In this document: positions 1-5,748 of the stretch, one piece after another
Layout of the letters: each line of letters begins with the position of its first letter
How positions within the stretch are numbered: position 1 is the first letter of the stretch
From: Clostridia bacterium
GTDB taxonomy: Bacteria; Bacillota_A; Clostridia; Oscillospirales; Butyricicoccaceae
Reading direction: 5' to 3'
Assembly (NCBI GenBank): GCA_017421885.1
Contig: JAFOHJ010000048.1
Span: 1 to 6,705, forward strand
DNA: 6,705 bases
The notes under the pieces: generated by a model
Told to the model about the DNA's origin: nothing
Seen by the model: the letters and a program-made list of their open reading frames with translations, nothing else
Databases searched by the model: none
Made by a program: the position numbers and the translations under genes

Positions 1-102
1 ACCTCTTTGACCAAAATGCAAGAACTATTTTCAGAGAATTTTCACATATTTTTTGCAATGGTTCAAAAAATATCAAAAATACCATTTTGAGAGGAAAATG
101 AT
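1..102. other. Intergenic region upstream of gpr, no resolved element
   Basis: This AT-rich region precedes gpr. It contains a 6-bp inverted repeat, AATGGT (57-62) with ACCATT (81-86), just ahead of the ribosome binding site. A forespore (sigma-F/sigma-G) promoter would be expected from knowledge of gpr, but I could not find a -35/-10 pair with correct spacing. Confidence 0.3.
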
Positions 103-972
103 ATGTCAATACGCACAGATATGGCGCTCGAGCGCCGTGAAAGCCTTGAAAACCTCAAAAAAATTGACGGGATCGGCTTCGAATGCGTGAAAAAAGATTT
201 TTTGACCATCAGCAGGATCGAGGTCCTGACCCCCGATGCCGCTTCATTGATGGGAAAACCATGCGGTAAATATATCACCATCGATCTTGACATTGATCAT
301 CTTAGGAGCAATGACGACCTTCTTCTTCAACTTTCTCATACCATAGCCAAGGAACTGCGCCCTCTGCTTCCGCCCGAAGGACTTGTGCTTATGGTTGGCC
401 TCGGCAACCGCTTCATCACTTCCGATGCTCTCGGCCCACTCACCCTTGATCGGATTATAGTTACAAGGCACCTCCAGGCCGCGTTCCCTGACCTGTTTGC
501 CTCGCTTCATCCCACAGCCGCCCTATCTCCCGGAGTTATGGGCAAAACCGGGCTTGAGGCTTTTGAGCTTGTACGCAGCACCTGCCGCGCGACCTCTCCC
601 TCCGCTGTAATTGCCGTCGATGCGCTGGCGGCAGCATCGCTGAAAAGGCTTGGCGGCAGTTTTCAGATATCCACAGGCGGCATCATCCCCGGCGAGGGCG
701 CAGGAAATCACCGCCATGCCATCGACCGCAATCTGCTGGGCATTCCGGTAATCTCTCTCGGCGTACCCACAGTAACCGAAGCGCGTACCCTTGCCCACAG
801 CCTGCTTGGGCACGAATCTGAAAACGATATTATTGAAAACGGCAGTTTTCTCGTGTCTCCCAGTGACATTGATCTGCTGATCTCCCGATGCTCAAAAGCC
901 CTGGCCTATGGGATAAACCTTGCCCTTCATGGCGACCTGTCGGTGGCCGAAATGGAACAGCTGATCTCTTAG
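103..972 (+). CDS. gpr: GPR endopeptidase (germination protease for small acid-soluble spore proteins)
   Basis: GPR cleaves the DNA-coating small acid-soluble proteins (SASPs) early in germination, supplying amino acids and freeing the chromosome. It is made in the developing forespore as a zymogen (family knowledge, peptidase family A25). The 289-residue product shows the family landmarks in order: RTDMA at residues 4-8, VGLGN at 98-102, SDALGP at 107-112 (D108), PGVMGKTG at 143-150, VDALAA at 172-177 (D173) and IPGEGAGN at 195-202. D108 and D173 match the two proposed catalytic aspartates. The start is secure: an in-frame TGA lies at 88-90, no other start is available, and AGAGG sits 8 nt upstream. 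Only three residues precede RTD, so the propeptide is very short. The segment usually reading ISDTGI is ISTGGI here. spoIIP follows 61 bp later on the same strand, as in Bacillus. Confidence 0.95.
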   Translation: MSIRTDMALERRESLENLKKIDGIGFECVKKDFLTISRIEVLTPDAASLMGKPCGKYITIDLDIDHLRSNDDLLLQLSHTIAKELRPLLPPEGLVLMVGLGNRFITSDALGPLTLDRIIVTRHLQAAFPDLFASLHPTAALSPGVMGKTGLEAFELVRSTCRATSPSAVIAVDALAAASLKRLGGSFQISTGGIIPGEGAGNHRHAIDRNLLGIPVISLGVPTVTEARTLAHSLLGHESENDIIENGSFLVSPSDIDLLISRCSKALAYGINLALHGDLSVAEMEQLIS

Positions 973-973
973 G

Positions 974-1002
974 TCATAGCCTTCGAACCTTTGGCATAGA
1001 TA
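974..1002 (+). promoter_or_regulatory. Candidate sigma-E-type promoter for spoIIP
   Basis: TCATAGC (974-980) and CATAGATA (995-1002) are separated by 14 bp. This fits the spacing and the TCATA / CATA cores of mother-cell sigma-E promoters. It lies in the gpr-spoIIP gap, about 30 bp upstream of the spoIIP start. spoIIP is a known sigma-E gene in Bacillus, so the placement makes sense. The 3' half of the -10 element is a poor match, and an overlapping CATATACT at 1006-1013 is an alternative -10 without a good -35. Confidence 0.42.
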
Positions 1003-1033
1003 TTCCATATACTTTATTACTATGGAGGCCTTT

Positions 1034-2107
1034 ATGCCGGGATATAAAAGAAGAAAGAATAATAAAAGATCCGACCCCTGCCGCTCGATCATACAACAGA
1101 CATTTATCCTGTTTGCCGCAGCTGCGCTGCTTATCAAAAGCGGTAAGGCTGACGAACTGGAGCGAGCCGTCACCTATGCGGGCACATGCTTTGAATATAT
1201 GTTATCTCAGAATGATGATAAACCTGAATCCGAAACTCCGGTGATTAATGAACAGACAGCCGATGTCCCTCAGAGCATCATCGAAAGCAGCACTCCCGTT
1301 CTCTCAGCTCCTACCCCTGTGGAAGAGCAGAACATCTCGCCGCTTACCATCGAGGGAGATCCTGAGAATTACGATGGCAGTGGCACGGTCTATGTCAAGA
1401 ACCAGACCGATTATGAAATTGATGTCCCTGCCCTTATGTCTGCATCCGACCCGGTCAGGCTCTCGGGCGACGCTGTTCAGGTGTTGGTAATGCACACTCA
1501 TGGGACCGAGGCCTACTCCCCTACAACGGAGAACAACTACACCCCCTCCGATACCGATCGAACCACCGATATCAGCTATAATGTTGTGCGCGTGGGGCGC
1601 GAGATCGCCGAAGTTCTCAACAGCCGTGGGATAAAGACCATCCATTCCACGACGCTCAACGACAGCCCGGCCTATTCCGGCTCATATAACCGTGCCCTTG
1701 ACGATATCTCTGCCCAAATAAAGGATAACCCATCCATAAAAATGGTCATAGATGTCCACCGCGATGCAATGGTTACGGCAAGCGGACTCAAATACAAAAC
1801 CATAGCTGAAATCGAGGGGCAGCAGGCCGCGCAGCTGATGCTGGTGTGCGGCACCGACGGCGGAGGACTTACCCACGATAACTGGCGGCAGAACCTCTCC
1901 TTTCAGCTCAAGCTGCAGGATCGCCTGAACACAGCTTATCCGGGTATAATGAGGCCCCTCGACCTGCGCGCTGCCCGCTTCAATCAGCACGTTACCTGCG
2001 GCAGCATGCTGGTAGAGGTCGGCACCTCGGGCAATACGCTTGAAGAGGCCCTTTTTTCGGCCCGTCTGTTTGCCGAGAGCCTTGCCGATATGCTCCTTGA
2101 AAGATGA
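1034..2107 (+). CDS. spoIIP: Stage II sporulation protein P (SpoIIP), engulfment peptidoglycan hydrolase
   Basis: SpoIIP is a zinc-dependent amidase/endopeptidase. With SpoIID and SpoIIM it degrades septal peptidoglycan so the mother-cell membrane can engulf the forespore (established for Bacillus). I place the start at 1034 rather than the in-frame ATG at 1022, because GGAGG at 1024-1028 lies 5 nt before 1034 and would fall inside the coding sequence otherwise. The product is 357 aa. A basic N-terminus (KRRKNNKR) is followed by one membrane segment at about 20-34. A low-complexity Ser/Thr/Pro/Glu linker runs at about 60-110, then the hydrolase domain at about 145-357. Diagnostic motifs are HTHGTEAY (154-161), DVHRD (241-245; H242) and LVEVGTSGN (326-334; E328), which supply likely zinc and catalytic residues. 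It is shorter in the N-terminal region than the Bacillus protein. It follows gpr directly and may be read both from gpr and from its own promoter. Confidence 0.95.
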   Translation: MPGYKRRKNNKRSDPCRSIIQQTFILFAAAALLIKSGKADELERAVTYAGTCFEYMLSQNDDKPESETPVINEQTADVPQSIIESSTPVLSAPTPVEEQNISPLTIEGDPENYDGSGTVYVKNQTDYEIDVPALMSASDPVRLSGDAVQVLVMHTHGTEAYSPTTENNYTPSDTDRTTDISYNVVRVGREIAEVLNSRGIKTIHSTTLNDSPAYSGSYNRALDDISAQIKDNPSIKMVIDVHRDAMVTASGLKYKTIAEIEGQQAAQLMLVCGTDGGGLTHDNWRQNLSFQLKLQDRLNTAYPGIMRPLDLRAARFNQHVTCGSMLVEVGTSGNTLEEALFSARLFAESLADMLLER

Positions 2108-2114
2108 TTTTTTC

Positions 2115-2143
2115 TTGACATTTTTTTAATTTGAATTTACACT
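2115..2143 (+). promoter_or_regulatory. Sigma-A promoter driving the mgtE leader
   Basis: TTGACA (2115-2120, a perfect -35) and TACACT (2138-2143, 4 of 6 to TATAAT) are separated by exactly 17 bp. They begin 8 bp after the spoIIP stop. A start site near 2150 is expected, giving an untranslated leader of about 200 nt before mgtE. There is no terminator after spoIIP, so some read-through from spoIIP into mgtE is also possible. Confidence 0.7.
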
Positions 2144-2149
2144 TAATGT

Positions 2150-2358
2150 TAAGCCTTATGGCCTTAAACTATCTAATTCAGTGAGGTGAAATTGCATGGA
2201 CGCCGGAAGTAGCAGTGGTGCGAACCCTGGAGGGCGAAGTCGAAATATCGCGAATATGTGCCTTTCCGCGTTTCGTGCACATATCCTCGTTTTCTGACCT
2301 GTCGCTCCTTGCTTTTGCACTTACTTCCAAACCTAAATCACATTAGGAGGAAATAAGA
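2150..2358 (+). promoter_or_regulatory. Long structured 5' leader of mgtE, unknown class
   Basis: This stretch can fold into one long interrupted hairpin. Outer strands: GTGAGGT (2181-2187) with ACC (2331-2333) and TCAC (2338-2341). Closing stem: GGAAGTA (2205-2211) with TACTTCC (2322-2328), then AGTG (2214-2217) with CACT (2318-2321). An internal loop of about 11x9 nt follows. Next come GGAG (2229-2232) with CTCC (2305-2308), CGA (2235-2237) with TCG (2302-2304), and GTCGAAA (2239-2245) with TTTC (2291-2294) and GAC (2296-2298). The apical arm is CGA plus ATATGTGC (2251-2261) with GCACATAT (2277-2284) and TCG (2287-2289). A small hairpin (2149-2168) precedes it. CTCCT at 2305-2309 can alternatively pair with the mgtE Shine-Dalgarno AGGAG (2345-2349), giving mutually exclusive states. 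M-box hallmarks are absent. Pairings were found by eye. A cis-regulatory RNA is the likeliest reading; a separate hairpin RNA resembling 6S in outline, or an inserted palindromic element, are alternatives. Confidence 0.5.
2196..2297 (+). CDS. Possible 33-aa upstream ORF (leader peptide) in the mgtE leader
   Basis: An ATG at 2196 is preceded by GAGGTGA (2183-2189) with 6-nt spacing and opens a 33-codon frame ending in TGA at 2295-2297. The predicted peptide begins MDAGSSSGANPGG and ends AHILVF. It has no recognisable domain. Its codons include CGA, AGT and GGA, unlike the neighbouring genes, and the frame coincides with most of the predicted hairpin, so it may be fortuitous. If translated, a ribosome at the stop would cover or disturb the CTCC strand at 2305-2308 that can pair with the mgtE ribosome binding site, which would suit a translation-coupled attenuator. 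No family is recognised. Confidence 0.28.
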   Translation: MDAGSSSGANPGGRSRNIANMCLSAFRAHILVF

Positions 2359-3705
2359 ATGGAGATAAATCTTACCGAAAAAGCCCTGGAACTGATCCAG
2401 ACAAAAAGATATCAGGACCTCAAGAATATTCTTGTTGTCCTGAACCCCACCGATGCAGCCCTTATCCTTGAAGAGCTGCCTCCCGAAAATATGCCTGTAC
2501 TCTTCCGCATCCTTCCCAAGGAAATGGCAGCCGATGCCTTTGTCGAGATGGATGCCGATAATCAGGAAATGCTCATCCGTGCCTTCAGTGATAAGGAGCT
2601 TCGCGAAATGCTCGAAGAGCTCTTCGTCGACGATGCAGTAGACCTGATCGAAGAGATGCCTGCCGGCGTAGTTAAAAGGATTCTCAGGAACACCGACGTT
2701 GAGACCAGACGAGTCATCAATCAGATCCTGAACTACCCCGAAGACTCGGCCGGAAGCATCATGACCACCGAGTATGTCCGACTTTGGAAGGACATGACGG
2801 TCACCGAGGCCTTCGACCGCATCAAGCAGACAGGCGCCGATAAGGAGACCATCTACACCTGTTATGTAACCGATGAACGCCGCTTGCTTCTTGGTATCGT
2901 TTCAGTAAAGCAGCTGCTGCTTGCTGAGCGCGACCAGAAGATCGGCGATATCATGGAAACTCAGATCATCTCGGTCGACACCCTTGAAGACAAGGAAGTC
3001 GCCGCACAGATGATGAGCCGCTACGACTTCTCTGTAATGCCCGTTGTTGACAAGGACAAGCGCCTTGTCGGTATCATCACCTTCGACGATGCTCTTGATG
3101 TCATCGAAGAAGCTGCCACCGAAGATATTGCTATGATGGCCGCCGTAACTCCCACCGACAAGCCCTACCTCAAGACCGATATTCTCGAGATATTCAAGTC
3201 AAGAATCGTATGGCTGTTGGTTCTGATGCTGTCGGCCACCTTCACCAGCATGATCCTGACCTCTTTCGAGGCCGCCCTCTCCTCCGCAGTAGTGCTCACA
3301 GCGTACATACCCATGCTGATGTCCACCGGCGGCAACTCGGGCAGCCAGGCCTCGGCCACCATCATCCGCGGCCTCTCACTGGGCGATATCGAGTTCTCGG
3401 ACCTCCCCTCGATCATCTTCAAGGAGTTCCGCGTATCGCTGCTCTGCGGCCTTGTTCTTTCTCTTGCAAACTTTGTCAAGCTGCTTATATTCGACCGTCT
3501 TACGGTGCCTGTAGCCGCCGTAATCTGCATCTCACTCTATGCGACTGTAATTGTCGCCAAGCTGGTCGGTTGTTCGCTGCCCGTTCTGGCCGATAAGCTT
3601 AAGCTCGACCCTGCGGTAATGGCAAACCCCTTTATCACCACCATCGTAGATGCCCTCTCCCTTTTCATCTACCTCAAGGTGGCTACATTTATTCTTGGTA
3701 TTTAG
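2359..3705 (+). CDS. mgtE: Magnesium transporter/channel MgtE
   Basis: MgtE is a dimeric, Mg2+-gated channel in the cytoplasmic membrane that admits Mg2+ when internal levels are low (established family knowledge). The 448 residues match full family length. An N-terminal helical MgtE_N domain (about 1-130) contains the typical DDAVDLIEEMP at 91-101. Two CBS domains follow (about 133-195 and 197-255), the first with AGSIMTTEYV at 131-140. The connecting plug helix and five membrane segments occupy about 255-448. GGNSGSQ at 324-330 and DPAVMANP at 417-424 are the pore signatures. D431 in VDALSLF corresponds to the pore Mg2+-binding aspartate of the Thermus protein (D432). Start support is AGGAGG at 2345-2350, 8 nt upstream. 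Expression should be set by the sigma-A promoter at 2115 and the structured leader. A strong terminator follows. Confidence 0.97.
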   Translation: MEINLTEKALELIQTKRYQDLKNILVVLNPTDAALILEELPPENMPVLFRILPKEMAADAFVEMDADNQEMLIRAFSDKELREMLEELFVDDAVDLIEEMPAGVVKRILRNTDVETRRVINQILNYPEDSAGSIMTTEYVRLWKDMTVTEAFDRIKQTGADKETIYTCYVTDERRLLLGIVSVKQLLLAERDQKIGDIMETQIISVDTLEDKEVAAQMMSRYDFSVMPVVDKDKRLVGIITFDDALDVIEEAATEDIAMMAAVTPTDKPYLKTDILEIFKSRIVWLLVLMLSATFTSMILTSFEAALSSAVVLTAYIPMLMSTGGNSGSQASATIIRGLSLGDIEFSDLPSIIFKEFRVSLLCGLVLSLANFVKLLIFDRLTVPVAAVICISLYATVIVAKLVGCSLPVLADKLKLDPAVMANPFITTIVDALSLFIYLKVATFILGI

Positions 3706-3719
3706 AACTATTATAATCG

Positions 3720-3757
3720 AAAAGACACATCCTCACGGATGTGTCTTTTCTTTTTGT
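3720..3757 (+). terminator. Intrinsic terminator of mgtE
   Basis: A perfect 13-bp stem, AAAAGACACATCC (3720-3732) with GGATGTGTCTTTT (3737-3749), closes a TCAC tetraloop and is followed by CTTTTTGTTGT. It begins 14 nt after the mgtE stop. On the minus strand the following T tract is only four long, so it is mainly a plus-strand terminator, although the opposing M20 gene could use it weakly. Confidence 0.93.
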
Positions 3758-3801
3758 TGTAGATTTATTTTTGGAGACGTGTGTGCAAATCTATCGCTGT
3801 A

Positions 3802-3918
3802 TATAAACGGTGTGGTGGACCGCATTAATTTGTCTGCCGTTTTGTACACGGCCGGCAGTCACCGCTTTCGGGCATATGCAGCACCTTTGCGCCGCCTGCC
3901 CTTGTCGACACCGTTATA
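3802..3918. repeat. Inverted-repeat-bounded intergenic segment, MITE-like candidate
   Basis: AACGGTGT (3806-3813) and ACACCGTT (3908-3915) form an 8-bp inverted repeat. TAT (3802-3804) and ATA (3916-3918) flank it, separated from it on the left by one bulged A. The interior is GC-richer than its flanks and contains further hairpins: CTGCCG (3834-3839) with CGGCAG (3853-3858), or the overlapping GCCGT (3836-3840) with ACGGC (3848-3852). No convincing gene is present. Terminal inverted repeats with TA-rich edges and a length near 117 bp resemble small non-autonomous elements or palindromic intergenic repeats, but only one copy is in view, so this is a weak call. The rest of the 3758-3981 gap shows nothing else clear. 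Confidence 0.3.
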
Positions 3919-3981
3919 ATAGCGAAGATTTGTGAACCCATGATGAACTCATTGGGAATAAAATGAGAACTTGGAATGATT

Positions 3982-5187
3982 TTAAAAACTTCCCTTTTCA
4001 AGGAAATCAACGGCAAACTGAGCAAACACACCTGCCGTCCTGGCAAGGACCGATTCTTCAAGCTTGAACAGATTGCTGTGAAGGCCGAACTTGCCCCTTG
4101 TTTCATCGGTGGCTATACCCACGAAGACATATGCGCCGGGAACTCTGGAGATATACTCGCTGAAGTCCTCGCCGCCAAGGTGAGGCATCGTATCGAGCTT
4201 GACATTCTCCTTGCCGAGGATCTTTGCGCCCGACTCGAGGCAGAATCTCACGGCCTCGGGAGTGTTGATAACAGCATCGCCATATCGTGCCGAAACCTCG
4301 GCAGAGGCGCCGTTTGCCTCAGCAACGCCCTTGGAAACCTTATGAATGAGCCGGCACATCTCTTCGATGACTTCTTTTCTGTCAGAACGCAATGTGCCCG
4401 TCATGGTGCAGCAGTCGGGAATAATATTGCTCTTGTCCTGAGGACCGGAATGAATGGTGCAAACCGAGAGAACACGTGCCGCCGTTTCATCAAGCCTGCG
4501 GGATACTATCTGCTGAAGTCCCTGATATATCTGATTCGCTACGGCAATGGGGTCGATACACTGATGGGGCCACGAACCGTGTCCGCCCTTACCGGTTACC
4601 TTGATAGAAAATCCGCCTGCATAACCAAATGCACATCTTTCGGCAACATGCATCTCGCCTGCATCGATCTCTGGCCATGCATGAGCCGCAAATACAGCAT
4701 CTACCGCAGGATTTTCAAGGACCTTGTCTTCAATGATCTTCTTTCCGCCGCCGGCGCCTTCTTCTCCCGGCTGGAAGACGAACTTGACCGTTCCGCCAAA
4801 CTCATGTCTGAGCTCAGAAAGGATCTTTGCGCTGCCCAGAAGCCATGTGGCATGGGCATCGTGGCCGCAGGCATGCATTACACCGTCATTCTTCGACGAG
4901 AACTCGACTCCGCTCTCCTCCTGAATGGGAAGTGCATCGATGTCGGCTCGGAGCAGGACGGTCTTTCCCTCGCCCTTTGTGCCCCTGAGTATGCCCATAA
5001 CTCCGGTTCCGCCGCCAATGCCGGAAACAACTTCCATTCCTTCAAGTTTGGAAAGCTCTTCGGCTATACGCGCTGCCGTGCGCACTTCCTTCATCGAAAG
5101 CTCGGGATACATATGAAGGTCACGGCGGAAGGATATGAGATAATCCTCATGCTGCACTGCCTTTTGTCTGATCATTTCTGTAAGCAT
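3982..5187 (-). CDS. M20D-family zinc amidohydrolase (N-acyl amino acid / hippurate hydrolase type)
   Basis: The protein is predicted to hydrolyse the amide bond of an N-acylated amino acid or related conjugate in the cytoplasm, using a two-metal centre. M20D members include hippuricase, N-acetyl-diaminopimelate deacetylase and indole-acetyl-amino-acid hydrolases, and the exact substrate cannot be read from sequence. I choose the ATG at 5187, giving 401 aa, because AGGAGG (5194-5199, minus strand) lies 6 nt upstream. An in-frame ATG at 5241 lacks such a site and lies upstream of the expected transcript start. Metal and catalytic residues are complete: C107 and H109 in HACGHDAH (105-112), E142-E143 in PGEEGAGGG, H169 in AHAWPE and H370 in GLHSN. 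The dimerisation (lid) domain begins near 190 with GGFSIKVTGKGGHG. NIIPD (254-258), GTLRS (264-268) and HLGGEDFSEY (336-345) are family-typical. No clear terminator follows it. A GIY-YIG gene lies 89 bp upstream on the same strand. Confidence 0.95.
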   Translation of the reverse strand: MLTEMIRQKAVQHEDYLISFRRDLHMYPELSMKEVRTAARIAEELSKLEGMEVVSGIGGGTGVMGILRGTKGEGKTVLLRADIDALPIQEESGVEFSSKNDGVMHACGHDAHATWLLGSAKILSELRHEFGGTVKFVFQPGEEGAGGGKKIIEDKVLENPAVDAVFAAHAWPEIDAGEMHVAERCAFGYAGGFSIKVTGKGGHGSWPHQCIDPIAVANQIYQGLQQIVSRRLDETAARVLSVCTIHSGPQDKSNIIPDCCTMTGTLRSDRKEVIEEMCRLIHKVSKGVAEANGASAEVSARYGDAVINTPEAVRFCLESGAKILGKENVKLDTMPHLGGEDFSEYISRVPGAYVFVGIATDETRGKFGLHSNLFKLEESVLARTAGVFAQFAVDFLEKGSF

Positions 5188-5236
5188 AAAAATCCTCCTG
5201 TTTTTCGCAAAACGTATATTTTGTCTTACTGAAACA

Positions 5237-5265
5237 ATCATATATCAAAGATACCGAAAACTCAA
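5237..5265 (-). promoter_or_regulatory. Sigma-A promoter for the M20 amidohydrolase gene
   Basis: On the minus strand, TTGAGT (5260-5265) and TATGAT (5237-5242, 5 of 6 to consensus) are separated by 17 bp. The expected start near 5230 gives a short leader of about 43 nt before the ATG at 5187. It suggests the amidohydrolase can be transcribed independently of the upstream GIY-YIG gene. Confidence 0.55.
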
Positions 5266-5276
5266 GTTCAAAGGCA

Positions 5277-5645
5277 TCATTTTGACGCAGGCCTTCCCTC
5301 GCCGCCTCTTGATTTGTTAAGTTTTGGCGAATGCTGTTTTATCTTTTTTCGTTCGTGCTCGCGCCTCTCAGCCGAGGTAGAGCCGATCTCAGCCTCTTTA
5401 TACTCAAAAAGGCAGGTATTTCTGCGCGAAGCAGACAGATATTCCTTTATCTTGCCCTTATTGATATGCTCGCGCATACGCCTTAAAAGATCATTGGTCT
5501 CGCCGACATAGATTATCTCACCCTTTCGTCCCCTTATGCGGTATTCCCCCGGTGCCGACGGAGGCTTTATTCCCTTGCCGGTCATGGGATCATAGACCTT
5601 CGGTCTGCCCGGGCGGTATAGCCCCATTATCAACTCTTTTATCAT
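5277..5645 (-). CDS. Small stand-alone GIY-YIG nuclease-domain protein
   Basis: The 122-aa product is essentially a single GIY-YIG domain preceded by a basic, proline-rich N-terminus (RPGRPKVYDP, residues 11-20). The GIY strand is represented by PGEYRI (32-37; Y35) and the YIG strand by IIYVGETN (44-51; Y46). The helix NDLLRRMREH (51-60) carries the catalytic arginine candidates R55 and R56. AERREHERKKI (92-102) supplies the likely metal-binding glutamate (E94 or E97), and SPKLNK (106-111) the conserved asparagine N110. GIY-YIG domains cut DNA in homing endonucleases, UvrC and repair enzymes, but the role of such small stand-alone proteins is mostly unknown. Start evidence is excellent: GGAGGTGAT (5649-5657, minus strand), with the GGAGG core 7 nt before the ATG. 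It is divergent from the cotJ operon and lies 89 bp upstream of the amidohydrolase gene on the same strand. A mobile intron or methylase partner is not seen. Confidence 0.85.
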   Translation of the reverse strand: MIKELIMGLYRPGRPKVYDPMTGKGIKPPSAPGEYRIRGRKGEIIYVGETNDLLRRMREHINKGKIKEYLSASRRNTCLFEYKEAEIGSTSAERREHERKKIKQHSPKLNKSRGGEGRPASK

Positions 5646-5667
5646 ATTATCACCTCCATTTTTATTC

Positions 5668-5697
5668 AGAATATCCCATGGCTTCCTAACAAGTCAA
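5668..5697 (-). promoter_or_regulatory. Candidate sigma-A promoter for the GIY-YIG gene
   Basis: Minus-strand TTGACT (5692-5697) and TATTCT (5668-5673, 4 of 6) are separated by 18 bp. Transcription would start near 5661, only a few nucleotides before the Shine-Dalgarno. The -35 is good, while the -10 and spacing are mediocre. Confidence 0.35.
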
Positions 5698-5707
5698 AAA
5701 GATACCG

Positions 5708-5720
5708 GACTTTTAAAGTC
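5708..5720. promoter_or_regulatory. Dyad-symmetric operator candidate between divergent genes
   Basis: GACTTTTAAAGTC is a perfect palindrome of two 6-bp arms around a central T/A. It lies between the GIY-YIG -35 (5692-5697) and the putative cotJ -35 (5721-5722). A further AAGTC occurs at 5691-5695. Such placement suits a binding site able to affect both divergent promoters, but no regulator is encoded in the window and a 13-bp AT-rich palindrome can arise by chance. Confidence 0.3.
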
Positions 5721-5748
5721 ACCCGAACCTGCTTATGGGCATAATATA
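5721..5748 (+). promoter_or_regulatory. Candidate mother-cell (sigma-E/sigma-K type) promoter for cotJABC
   Basis: CATAATATA (5740-5748) matches the CATANNNTA -10 element of sigma-K, and its CATANNNT core is shared with sigma-E. An AC at 5721-5722, 17 bp upstream, fits the minimal sigma-K -35. No good sigma-E -35 is seen. The element lies 20 bp before the cotJA start. In Bacillus subtilis cotJ is transcribed in the mother cell by sigma-E, so a mother-cell promoter is expected here. Which factor is used cannot be decided. Confidence 0.4.

Noticed and set aside
1..102. Forespore sigma-F/sigma-G promoter for gpr
   Set aside because: Expected from knowledge of gpr, but no -35/-10 pair with proper spacing could be identified by eye.
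1022..1033. Upstream ATG at 1022 as the spoIIP start
   Set aside because: The GGAGG ribosome binding site (1024-1028) would lie inside the coding sequence. The ATG at 1034 has correct 5-nt spacing.
2195..2230. SRP RNA-like strings (CCGGAAG, AGCAG, GTGCGAACC)
   Set aside because: They occur in the wrong order, the GGAA is paired in the predicted stem rather than forming a tetraloop, and the GTCAGG partner strand is absent.
2181..2235. Possible M-box riboswitch from the GTGAGGTGA string before mgtE
   Set aside because: Only the short GAGGTGA string resembles it. The conserved core and the 3' AGTGCTAAAGCTC-type segment are missing, and the fold is a single long hairpin.
3650..3919. Plus-strand open frame running from the mgtE end through the terminator
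   Set aside because: It crosses a strong intrinsic terminator, overlaps mgtE out of frame and has no ribosome binding site or recognisable domain.
3938..3957. Hairpin CCCATGA / TCATTGGG as a terminator for the minus-strand amidohydrolase gene
   Set aside because: The stem is short and bulged and no T tract follows it in the minus-strand direction.
3825..4106. Minus-strand 93-codon frame at the end of the M20 gene
   Set aside because: It begins inside the M20 coding region in another frame with no ribosome binding site. Its C-terminal part only reads through the inverted-repeat segment.
3976..5232. Long plus-strand open frame of 418 codons across the amidohydrolase gene
   Set aside because: It is antisense to the M20 gene, which has a full set of conserved metal ligands and a perfect ribosome binding site. 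The plus-strand translation has no recognisable motif and is a codon-bias shadow.
5188..5241. N-terminal 18-residue extension of the amidohydrolase from the ATG at 5241
   Set aside because: The extension contains the Shine-Dalgarno for 5187 and overlaps the predicted -10 element, and the family domain begins after 5187.
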